Shown here: positions 36,782 to 43,918 of the stretch, one piece after another
Layout: every line of letters begins with the position of its first letter
How positions within the stretch are numbered: the stretch's first letter is position 1
Assembly: GCF_034047335.1 (NCBI RefSeq)
Contig: NZ_CP139137.1
Coordinates: forward strand, 4,030,001-4,094,000
DNA length: 64,000 bases
Direction of reading: 5' to 3'
Source of the DNA: Chryseobacterium sp. JJR-5R
GTDB taxonomy: Bacteria > Bacteroidota > Bacteroidia > Flavobacteriales > Weeksellaceae
The notes under the pieces: model-generated
Database searches by the model: none
Told to the model about the DNA's origin: nothing
What the model saw: only the letters and a program-made list of their open reading frames with translations
Position numbers and translations under genes: made by a program

Positions 36782-37289
36782 AATTGTATACGGACTTTAT
36801 GCTGACGACGACGATTTGATGAACGGCGTAAAAGCATTCAACGATAAAGGAATTGCCATAAACGAGGTTTATACTCCGTTTCCGGTTCACGGACTAGACA
36901 AAGCACTGGGGTTAAAGAAAACCAGGATTTCCGATGCCGCATTCCTTTACGCACTTTACGGTGTTACCATCGGTTCTACGGTAACCTGGTACGTAATGAA
37001 TCATGACTGGCCTCAGAATATCGGTGGTAAACCGGCTTTCGACTGGGCTCACAATATGCCGGCATTCGTAGTGCCTATGTTTGAGCTTATGGTATTTTGT
37101 GCTGCCCACATGATGTCTTTGACTTTTCTGGTAAGGAATAAAATGTATCCCGGAGCTCCCGCACAAAACCCGGACCCGAGAACAACGGATGATAAATTCA
37201 TGATGGAATTCGTAACTGAAAATGTAGAATCTGTAAAACAGTTGCTTATTGAAACCGGAGTTGAAGAAATAACTGTTAAAGACGCTTAA
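36768..37289 (+). CDS. actD: Alternative complex III subunit ActD (DUF3341)
   Basis: I chose the ATG at 36768 (173 residues, MSTTKIVYGLYADDDDLMNG). It overlaps the end of actC by 14 nt and is preceded directly by AAGGAG, and the product then begins like known ActD proteins. An upstream ATG at 36741 would add nine unrelated residues. The protein has a cytoplasmic ferredoxin-like N-terminal part with FPVHGLDKALGLKKTRI, then two transmembrane helices (about 48-68 and 92-116). ActD is a membrane subunit beside ActC. The gap to actE is one base. Confidence 0.93.
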   Translation: MSTTKIVYGLYADDDDLMNGVKAFNDKGIAINEVYTPFPVHGLDKALGLKKTRISDAAFLYALYGVTIGSTVTWYVMNHDWPQNIGGKPAFDWAHNMPAFVVPMFELMVFCAAHMMSLTFLVRNKMYPGAPAQNPDPRTTDDKFMMEFVTENVESVKQLLIETGVEEITVKDA

Positions 37290-37290
37290 A

Positions 37291-38019
37291 ATGAAAAAGA
37301 ATGTACTAAAAATTACAGCAGTTTTAGGTTTAACAGCGGTTTTACTTAACTCTTGCGGACCGAAAGAGAATACACCGTTAGTATATTTCCCTGATATGTA
37401 TTTTCCGGTAGCATATGATCCGCTGATGAAAGCCCAGGATGCCTATTCGGATCATGAAAATGAAATCCCTGCTTTTGTTAAAAACAGCGGAGCTACAGGA
37501 CTTTCCCCGGTAGAAGGGTCCGTAGCACAAAATAAAGACGGCGTTTTTGAAGAAGGCTTGCTTCCAAAAAATGTGGATGAATATAATGCAGGCTATGATG
37601 CTTCCAAAAAAATGACCGTTTCCCCTTTAAATGTTGCCAACGCAGCGAAGGATATTGAAAGAGGAAAACAGTTGTTTGACAAAACCTGTTCAGCCTGTCA
37701 TGGGGTAGGAGGAGACGGACAGGGCCCGATTGTACAGACGGGCGCCTTTACGGGCGTTCCTAACTATGCAGACCGGGAACTTACCGTAGCATCTGTTCAT
37801 TATGTAATAACAAACGGTAGAAATGCAATGGGGTCTTATGCGGGACAACTGAACGCAGGAGACAGATGGAGGGTAGCCATGTATGTGATGAATGCCTTTA
37901 AAAAAGGAGCGGCAGCACCTGCCGCAGCAACACAGGCAGCACCCGCTACAGCTACAAGTACAGCTGCAGGGGCCACAGCAGAAGCGAAACCTGAAACCAC
38001 TACCGCAACTAAAAAATAA
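37291..38019 (+). CDS. actE: Alternative complex III monohaem cytochrome c lipoprotein ActE
   Basis: This 242-residue protein has a lipoprotein signal with lipobox LLNSC (C22), consistent with the triacylated anchor known for ACIII lipoprotein subunits. A short region with FPDMYFPVAYDP, typical of ActE, is followed by one class I cytochrome c domain (about 120-205). The haem motif CSACH sits near residues 132-136 and a candidate distal methionine in NAMGSY. The C-terminal ~35 residues are a linker-like stretch rich in A, T and E. It lies one base after actD and 8 nt before actF. Its haem likely relays electrons to the oxidase. Confidence 0.93.
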   Translation: MKKNVLKITAVLGLTAVLLNSCGPKENTPLVYFPDMYFPVAYDPLMKAQDAYSDHENEIPAFVKNSGATGLSPVEGSVAQNKDGVFEEGLLPKNVDEYNAGYDASKKMTVSPLNVANAAKDIERGKQLFDKTCSACHGVGGDGQGPIVQTGAFTGVPNYADRELTVASVHYVITNGRNAMGSYAGQLNAGDRWRVAMYVMNAFKKGAAAPAAATQAAPATATSTAAGATAEAKPETTTATKK

Positions 38020-38027
38020 GAAAAGAA

Positions 38028-39359
38028 ATGTATAGTTTTTCACCAAAATTAAAATCAACTTCTATAATCCTTCTTGTTGTAGGTTTAGTTCTATTTGCTG
38101 TCGGTTTCTTTCTGAATAAAGGAATTTCTACGGAGAGAATGGAACATATGATGGAAGCACTTAATGCTTCCGGTCATACGGCTCCTACACATTCCAGTGA
38201 AATGGTAGGTCCTCAGGATCATGCTGCTCACCTTGAGCACACGGAGCTTCAGGTACATAACCAGCCTTTGGCGGCAATACATTTTGTAGCTGTATTTTTC
38301 TTCGGAGTAAGCTGCTGCGTACTGTTCTTCTATTGTATCCAGCATGCTGCACACGCAGGATGGCCGATCATTATTACAAGGGTAATGGAAGCCATTGCTT
38401 CTTATATTCCTTACGGAGGTGCAATCCTTATTATCTTAATGATTCTGAACGTCACTCATATCGGGCATCTATTCCATTGGATGGATCCTGAACTGACAGA
38501 CCCTGAGTCTGCTCATTTTGATGTGATCCTGTTTGAAAAAAGAATATTTTTAAATATCCCTTTCTATGCCATAAGAACACTAATCTATGTATTCGGAGCT
38601 TCTTTCTTTGCATGGAAGCTGAAGGCACAGTCTAAAAAAGTAGACGAAACAAAATCCAGAACCGAATATCAGATGCTTTACAGATGGGCAGTAGGATATA
38701 TCGCTTTCTTCGGGTTTGCTTCTGCAGCCTGGGCCTGGGACTGGTTGATGTCCATTGACCCGCACTGGTATTCTACCATGTATATCTGGTATTCTATGGT
38801 AAGCTGTCTTTCAAGCGGTATCGCAGTAATTATCCTTTTAAGCGTTTACTTAAAGAAAAACGGATTCCTTCCTCAGTTCAATGATAACCATTTGCATGAT
38901 CTTGGGGTATTCCTTTTCGCAACAAGTATGCTTTGGACCTATACCTGGTTTGCTCAGTTTATGTTATACTGGTATGCCAACATTCCGGAAGAGGTAAATT
39001 ATTTCTTCGGTAGGTTCCAGCACTACTCTCCTACTTTCCTGCCGATGCTGATTGTTAACTTCTTATTACCGTTATTGGTATTGGTGAGCAGCAGCATTAA
39101 AAGAAACTATAAAGTAGTAACGGTAATGGCAATCGTAGTGATCTGCGGACACCTTTTGGATTACTTTAATATGGTAATGCCGGGAACCGTAGGACCATAC
39201 TGGAAAACACCTGAAGTATTTCTTTTAATTGCAGGAGCAGTTTTGTTTGTAGCAGGATTATTTATGTTTACCGTGCTTTCAGCATTAGCTAAGCTTAAAT
39301 TGATTCCTACAGGAAATCCTTACCTTCATGAATCTGAAATTTATGAGTATCCTTTCTAA
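38028..39359 (+). CDS. actF: Alternative complex III membrane subunit ActF
   Basis: This is a 443-residue integral membrane protein with about ten helices, paralogous in fold to ActC. It begins MYSFSPKLKSTSIILLVVGL, followed by a histidine-rich periplasmic loop (about 35-80, several HA and HxxH pairs). Segments such as WAWDWLMSIDPHWYSTMYIWY and FGRFQHYSPTFLPMLIVNF are typical of ActF. It completes the six-subunit complex. A strong terminator follows, so the operon ends here, and no cytochrome c oxidase genes follow directly. Confidence 0.95.
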   Translation: MYSFSPKLKSTSIILLVVGLVLFAVGFFLNKGISTERMEHMMEALNASGHTAPTHSSEMVGPQDHAAHLEHTELQVHNQPLAAIHFVAVFFFGVSCCVLFFYCIQHAAHAGWPIIITRVMEAIASYIPYGGAILIILMILNVTHIGHLFHWMDPELTDPESAHFDVILFEKRIFLNIPFYAIRTLIYVFGASFFAWKLKAQSKKVDETKSRTEYQMLYRWAVGYIAFFGFASAAWAWDWLMSIDPHWYSTMYIWYSMVSCLSSGIAVIILLSVYLKKNGFLPQFNDNHLHDLGVFLFATSMLWTYTWFAQFMLYWYANIPEEVNYFFGRFQHYSPTFLPMLIVNFLLPLLVLVSSSIKRNYKVVTVMAIVVICGHLLDYFNMVMPGTVGPYWKTPEVFLLIAGAVLFVAGLFMFTVLSALAKLKLIPTGNPYLHESEIYEYPF

Positions 39360-39383
39360 GGCCTTGTAACAAAATAAAATCTT

Positions 39384-39412
39384 AAAAGACTGATTATTGT
39401 AATCAGTCTTTT
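39384..39412 (+). terminator. Intrinsic terminator of the act operon
   Basis: A 13-bp perfect stem (AAAAGACTGATTA / TAATCAGTCTTTT) with a 3-nt loop runs into a T-stretch, 25 nt after actF. Confidence 0.9.
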
Positions 39413-39490
39413 TTTTGTGCTTACAGGCAACCTTTTTAAAACTAAGCTGTCTTTATAACAGATTATATTTTAGACTTAAAATTTTAAACA

Positions 39491-40510
39491 ATGAAAAAAA
39501 CTCATCTATGTATTCTTCTGTTCGTGCTGCTGCTAAATATGTTCAATGCACAGACCACTGCTTTCTTTTCAGAAAAAACAAAGCAGCCGCTGCCGAAAGT
39601 TTCAGTGTTCGGGAAAGACGGAAGCATCATTGCCTATTCTGATATCGACGGAAAAATAGAACGAAAGTTGTTAAGCCCTTCACAGGAAAAATTTCAGCTG
39701 GTATATGACAATGTATTGTTGGGGACATTTTCTTATGCTGAACTCGATAAAGAAGCAGTACAGTTAAATGACAGGATAAAAAATATTGAACCTGTCATCA
39801 TAAAAAATAACAAACCTGCAAAGTATGCTTTAATCAAAGGAAATTTCAATGTCTATGTTACTTTAAACAATAACTTGAATTGTTATGTTGACGGCATTGT
39901 TACTTATATTTTCGACAACAAAACCAAAAAAGTAAAAAGCACCAATATCGAACAGTACCGTGTTTTCCGGTTAGAAAATGCGTCAAATGAAAGAAAAGAA
40001 ACAGCATCCTGGGATTACAACAGCTTCCTGGATCTTCCGGATCTTAAGAACGCAGGCAATATTGAAGAGTTTAAAAATAAGAAAGCAACCATAAAAGAAC
40101 TCAAAGGAAATAAAAAAGACGAAATAGAAATCAGCGGCAATGCACTCCAGGGAAAAGAACTGGCACTTTTCGGTTACAGGTTATATGATATCAAAACCAT
40201 TATCAACCATTCTTATGATAAAGGTTCAGACAAAACCCTGAGAGACTTTCTGGAATCGAATGAAACTGTTTTCATCAAGCTTAAACATAAAACCGAACCC
40301 GATTATAATCAGGTCATTATTTATAAAAATTTCTTTCCGACAGAACTGGATTTCAGCGATGATGACAAAGTTGCCGGCGAGGTAAAATTTAACAGGAATA
40401 TCAGTCAGTATAAGACCGGGTACTGGCAGGATGCTTCCTTCCCGAATATGCAGGCTGTTTTCAGCTCATTTTTCAGAGACCGCTTGAAAGAACAACAAAA
40501 CAAAAAATAA
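39491..40510 (+). CDS. Secreted protein with carboxypeptidase-regulatory-like N-terminal domain
   Basis: This 339-residue protein has a signal peptide (MKKTHLCILLFVLLLNMFNAQ). Residues about 23-95 look like a carboxypeptidase-regulatory-like beta-sandwich (KTKQPLPKVSVFGKDGSIIAYSDIDGKI, then FQLVYDNVLLGTFSYAEL), a domain often found at the start of TonB-linked outer membrane proteins. No barrel follows here. The rest is lysine- and asparagine-rich with mixed alpha/beta character and no motif I know. It is probably periplasmic. It sits between the act operon terminator and a lipoprotein gene, and the 50-nt gap to the latter contains a separate promoter element. Confidence 0.65.
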   Translation: MKKTHLCILLFVLLLNMFNAQTTAFFSEKTKQPLPKVSVFGKDGSIIAYSDIDGKIERKLLSPSQEKFQLVYDNVLLGTFSYAELDKEAVQLNDRIKNIEPVIIKNNKPAKYALIKGNFNVYVTLNNNLNCYVDGIVTYIFDNKTKKVKSTNIEQYRVFRLENASNERKETASWDYNSFLDLPDLKNAGNIEEFKNKKATIKELKGNKKDEIEISGNALQGKELALFGYRLYDIKTIINHSYDKGSDKTLRDFLESNETVFIKLKHKTEPDYNQVIIYKNFFPTELDFSDDDKVAGEVKFNRNISQYKTGYWQDASFPNMQAVFSSFFRDRLKEQQNKK

Positions 40511-40535
40511 AATCTGCTATTAATAAAGGTTTTAC

Positions 40536-40543
40536 TAAATTTG
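40536..40543 (+). promoter_or_regulatory. Promoter -7 element that helps set a start codon
   Basis: TAAATTTG matches TAnnTTTG. Transcription would start near 40550, which excludes the upstream non-ATG start at 40543 and supports the ATG at 40561. Confidence 0.5.
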
Positions 40544-40560
40544 TGGCAAACCGAATTAAA

Positions 40561-41766
40561 ATGAAAAAGTTTTCTTTTCTGCTAATTTTCAGCCTGTTGC
40601 TTTTTACGGCATGCAAGAAAGATTATGCAGATGCTACCAATACCAAAACTTTGCAGTCCAGTATCAATGATATGACGGCCAGCCTTCCTACCATTAAGCA
40701 GATCAAGTTTAATGAAGCCCTGTATATCCTGAAAACTTTCGGGGTAGAAGCTGATGGAGATGTTGCAGAGCTTAAAGCGCTCGGACAGCTGATCAACGGG
40801 AAAAAAGTGCCTGAAATCCTGTCAATGGCAGATCAGGTAGCACAGAAAAACGGCATCGAATGGGCCAGTACAGCACCGCCGTCATTAGGGGAAATGAACA
40901 TCTTCGGTGACGATAAAGCTAAAGAAAGCGACCCGAATGATATAAAGGCCAATTCATTGAGCATTTTGGTAAATCCTACCGGAGATGATGGTGCCGGAGC
41001 GCCTACCGCCATTCAGATCGTGCCGAGACTGGTTGACAATTCAGGAAAACCGGTTGCATTTACAGGAGCAGGCCTTGAAACAACACTTGAGGTATTCAGC
41101 AACGGGGTAAGGCTTTCCACCGCGAAAAACCTGATGCAGGATAATAATTTCAAAGGATTTAATTTGAAGTTCTCATCCATACCTGCAGCCAAAGTGGTAG
41201 ACAATAAAATTGACATCACCGTATCCGTAAAAACAACAGGGAAAACATTCAAAATGACCAAGATCGGTTTGGACGTGAATCCTTCATTGCTGAAAGTTCC
41301 GGCTCCGCAGGCAGTGGATTCCATGGCCGTTGAGCAGGATCCTGCGGTAATCGATCCGAACAATCCCGGAGCAACCGTACCGTCCTCAACGGCAGATCCC
41401 AATGCCACAGCTCCGGCAACGGTTCCTGCAACGCCTAAACAGCCGGCTGCAGACCCTAAAAATGTAATCTCCGGATTCTTAAACAATGTAAGTTCCCAAA
41501 ATCTGAAAGCCGCTTACAGCGCAGCAAACAACCCGAACTGGGGAAGCTACGAATCGTTTTCAAACCCAAACTCCGGTTTCGGCTCCGTAAAAAATGTAAG
41601 CGTGAAGAACATTACGTCAAATTTAGCCAATGCCAATGCCGCAAGTGTTAATGCGACCTATGATGTAACGGATAAAAACGGAAGGACGACTTCTTTAAAA
41701 GCGACTTTCGGACTTAAAAACGTAAACGGGGAATGGAAAATTTCCAGCTATAAAATAAATCCTTAA
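40561..41766 (+). CDS. Lipoprotein of unknown function
   Basis: Starting at the ATG at 40561 (401 residues) gives a clear lipoprotein signal, MKKFSFLLIFSLLLFTACKK, with the lipobox LFTAC. Residues about 30-100 look helical (TASLPTIKQIKFNEALYILK). A beta-rich domain follows (about 130-245), then a linker rich in P, A, T and D (about 255-300). A C-terminal NTF2-like or DUF4878-like domain of about 95 residues ends with FGLKNVNGEWKISSYKINP. It is three bases upstream of apt, so the two are probably co-transcribed. Function unknown. Confidence 0.75.
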   Translation: MKKFSFLLIFSLLLFTACKKDYADATNTKTLQSSINDMTASLPTIKQIKFNEALYILKTFGVEADGDVAELKALGQLINGKKVPEILSMADQVAQKNGIEWASTAPPSLGEMNIFGDDKAKESDPNDIKANSLSILVNPTGDDGAGAPTAIQIVPRLVDNSGKPVAFTGAGLETTLEVFSNGVRLSTAKNLMQDNNFKGFNLKFSSIPAAKVVDNKIDITVSVKTTGKTFKMTKIGLDVNPSLLKVPAPQAVDSMAVEQDPAVIDPNNPGATVPSSTADPNATAPATVPATPKQPAADPKNVISGFLNNVSSQNLKAAYSAANNPNWGSYESFSNPNSGFGSVKNVSVKNITSNLANANAASVNATYDVTDKNGRTTSLKATFGLKNVNGEWKISSYKINP

Positions 41767-41769
41767 AAA

Positions 41770-42306
41770 ATGGCTTCACAGGAACTCGTCAGCAGGCTTG
41801 AAGAAAAAATTGAAAATGTACCTGATTTTCCGGTTCCTGGGATCCAGTTCAAGGACATATCCCCTATTTTTCTTGACCCGAAACTTTATGAAGACGTCAT
41901 TGCCGATCTTGTAGCCTTCAGCAGGGGAAAAGTAGATGCGGTATGCGGGATTGAAAGCCGCGGCTATCTTTTCGGGATTGCTGTTGCCGTAGCCCTTGAG
42001 GTTCCCTTTATCCTGATCAGGAAGGCAGGAAAGCTTCCGCCGCCGGTGATTGCAGAAAAATACGACCTGGAATACGGAAGTGCCGTTATTGAAACCCGGG
42101 AAGGTCAGATAAAACCGGGACAGCGGGTTCTGGTCCATGATGATCTTCTGGCAACCGGAGGAACTACGGAAGCCGCTGCAACATTAGTGGAAAAGCAAGG
42201 AGCAACAGTTGCACAATTCAGCTTCCTGATCGGCTTAAAAAGCCTGAACGGGGAAGAAAAGCTGAAAAAATTCAATGCAGAAATATACAGTATCCTGGAA
42301 TATTGA
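41770..42306 (+). CDS. apt: Adenine phosphoribosyltransferase
   Basis: This purine-salvage enzyme converts adenine and PRPP to AMP and pyrophosphate. The 178-residue length is typical. The PRPP-binding loop is RVLVHDDLLATGGTTEAA (about residues 119-136). The N-terminal IENVPDFPVPGIQFKDISP and the CGIESRGYLFGIAVA region, with the base-binding arginine, are also characteristic. It lies 3 nt behind the lipoprotein gene and ends at a terminator. PRPP would come from Prs, also encoded in this window. Confidence 0.96.
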   Translation: MASQELVSRLEEKIENVPDFPVPGIQFKDISPIFLDPKLYEDVIADLVAFSRGKVDAVCGIESRGYLFGIAVAVALEVPFILIRKAGKLPPPVIAEKYDLEYGSAVIETREGQIKPGQRVLVHDDLLATGGTTEAAATLVEKQGATVAQFSFLIGLKSLNGEEKLKKFNAEIYSILEY

Positions 42307-42324
42307 ATTTTTAAACATATATCC

Positions 42325-42354
42325 AAAATGCCTTATTAGTTTTTAAGGCATTTT
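42325..42354 (+). terminator. Intrinsic terminator after apt
   Basis: An 11-bp perfect stem AAAATGCCTTA / TAAGGCATTTT has an 8-nt loop and ends in a short T-run. Confidence 0.8.
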
Positions 42355-42429
42355 CGTCACCTGCCATTAATAATTTTTATTGCATCCTGTATATTTATTT
42401 CTTTTTTATCAATAATCCTGCAAAGTATT

Positions 42430-42459
42430 TTGTAAATCATTCAGAAACAATTAAATTTG
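42430..42459 (+). promoter_or_regulatory. Complete Bacteroidetes-type promoter
   Basis: TTG at 42430-42432 and TAAATTTG at 42452-42459 are separated by 19 nt, matching the -33/-7 consensus. The predicted leader before the ATG at 42481 is about 15 nt. It drives the TPR-like protein and ribH. Confidence 0.7.
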
Positions 42460-42480
42460 CATTTCAATTTTTAACAATTT

Positions 42481-43188
42481 ATGGCAAAACTTACAAAGAA
42501 TGCTCAGAACGAGCAAGAAGGTAAAGAAACGGTGGAGTTTTTTAAAGATCTTGACAGAGAGGCTTTAAACACAGAAAGATTCCTTGAAAAATATTCAAAA
42601 CCGCTGGGTATTGTTTTCGGACTGCTTATTTTAGGTGTTCTGGGATTTTTCGGTTACAAGCAATTTGTTGTAGCTCCTAAAAATGCTGAAGCTGTAAAAA
42701 GTTTCTTGGCTGCCCAGAAAAATCTTGCCGAAGGCAAAGAAAAAGAGGCACTGGGAGGAAAATCTGCTGCTAACCCAGGGTTCCTGGGAACTTATAATGA
42801 ATATTCCGCAACAAACGTCGGTAAACTTTCTGCCTATAATGCAGGAATTTTAAAGTTTAAAGAAGGTAAATTCCAGGAAGCATACAATCTTCTGGATAAT
42901 TTTTCTTCTGACAATAAAACAATGATGGCCATGAAATTCGGTGCCATGGCAGATGCCCAGTCAGGCCTTAACAAAAATGACGATGCCTTGCAGTTACTGG
43001 AAAAAGCAGCTTCTGCTTCTGACGATCCTTATACCACGTACTATTTCACAAGAAAAGCAGGGATTTTAGCGCTAGGCTTAAATAAAAAAGCAGATGCTAA
43101 AAAATATTTTTCTGCTATTGACGAAAAGTACCAGGATTATGATAACGGGATGTCTGATTCTTATATTGAAATGACTAAATATTACTAA
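42481..43188 (+). CDS. Membrane-anchored TPR-like protein (YfgM-like)
   Basis: This 235-residue protein has a cytoplasmic N-terminus of about 40 residues (FFKDLDREALNTERFLEKY), one transmembrane helix (about 44-63, LGIVFGLLILGVLGFFGYKQ) and a periplasmic part. The periplasmic part has TPR-like helical pairs (about 110-230, for example AYNAGILKFKEGKFQEAYNLL and ADAQSGLNKNDDALQLLEKA). This resembles YfgM-type proteins, which associate with the Sec translocon and periplasmic chaperones in other bacteria. Whether this copy does so is inference. It is 3 nt upstream of ribH, so the pair should be co-transcribed. Confidence 0.8.
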   Translation: MAKLTKNAQNEQEGKETVEFFKDLDREALNTERFLEKYSKPLGIVFGLLILGVLGFFGYKQFVVAPKNAEAVKSFLAAQKNLAEGKEKEALGGKSAANPGFLGTYNEYSATNVGKLSAYNAGILKFKEGKFQEAYNLLDNFSSDNKTMMAMKFGAMADAQSGLNKNDDALQLLEKAASASDDPYTTYYFTRKAGILALGLNKKADAKKYFSAIDEKYQDYDNGMSDSYIEMTKYY

Positions 43189-43191
43189 ATA

Positions 43192-43710
43192 ATGGCAACA
43201 GTTAATCTTTCTGATTACAAGCCGCTTCATATAAACAATGCCGATGAATTTTCTATCGGCATTGTTTTTTCTGAGTGGAATGATTTTGTAACCTACAATC
43301 TTCGTGATGCAGCCTTGGAAATCCTTCAAAAAGAAGGGGTAAGACCTGAAAATATTAAACTCTTCCCGGTTCCGGGAGCATTCGAACTGAATTATGCCAG
43401 CATGCAGCTTTGCAAAGAGCGGAAGTATGATGCCGTTATTTCAATCGGATGCGTAATCCGCGGAGAAACGCCTCATTTCGATTATGTATGTTCTGCCGTG
43501 GCGCAGGGAATAAAAGACTGTAATATTATGACGGATACGCCTACCATCTTCTGCGTGCTTACTGATGATACAAAAGAACAGTCGATTGCAAGAAGCGGCG
43601 GCGACCTGGGAAATAAAGGGGTTGAAGCAGCCGTTACAGCTTTAAGAATGATTGATTTCAAAAAAAGCCTTTCGGATAAGAAAGGAAACATTGGTTTCGG
43701 ACATTCTTAA
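43192..43710 (+). CDS. ribH: 6,7-dimethyl-8-ribityllumazine synthase
   Basis: This is the penultimate enzyme of riboflavin synthesis, condensing 5-amino-6-ribitylaminouracil with 3,4-dihydroxy-2-butanone 4-phosphate. The 172 residues match lumazine synthase. Landmarks are the FSEWNDFV substrate-binding stretch (about 26-33), VPGAFELNYA, and GCVIRGETPHFDYV with the catalytic histidine. Other riboflavin genes are not in the window. It is the second gene after the TPR-like protein, and a terminator follows 30 nt later. Confidence 0.96.
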   Translation: MATVNLSDYKPLHINNADEFSIGIVFSEWNDFVTYNLRDAALEILQKEGVRPENIKLFPVPGAFELNYASMQLCKERKYDAVISIGCVIRGETPHFDYVCSAVAQGIKDCNIMTDTPTIFCVLTDDTKEQSIARSGGDLGNKGVEAAVTALRMIDFKKSLSDKKGNIGFGHS

Positions 43711-43740
43711 TAGCAGTAATTACATTTGAAAAAACTTCAG

Positions 43741-43763
43741 GAACTATAATTTTTTTATGGTTC
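43741..43763 (+). terminator. Intrinsic terminator after ribH
   Basis: GAACTATAA / TTATGGTTC pairs with one wobble around a T5 loop and is followed by seven T. Confidence 0.8.
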
Positions 43764-43884
43764 TTTTTTTGTAAATACCCTAAGCAATCCTTTCCATAAT
43801 TTTAATAAAATTTTAAATATTTATAAAAAATCTAAATAGAACAGCTATTTTAAAATTTTATCCTGAATAAATCAGCGTAAAAAG

Positions 43885-43892
43885 TATATTTG
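43885..43892 (+). promoter_or_regulatory. Promoter -7 element for the LTA-synthase-like gene
   Basis: TATATTTG matches TAnnTTTG and predicts a leader of about 20 nt. Confidence 0.5.
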
Positions 43893-43918
43893 TGAAAATT
43901 TAATGTACTGTTAAAGCA

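Noticed and set aside
41013..41486. 157-codon minus-strand frame opposite the lipoprotein gene
   Set aside because: It is antisense to a gene with a clear signal peptide. The open frame follows from the alanine/proline-rich codons of the linker.
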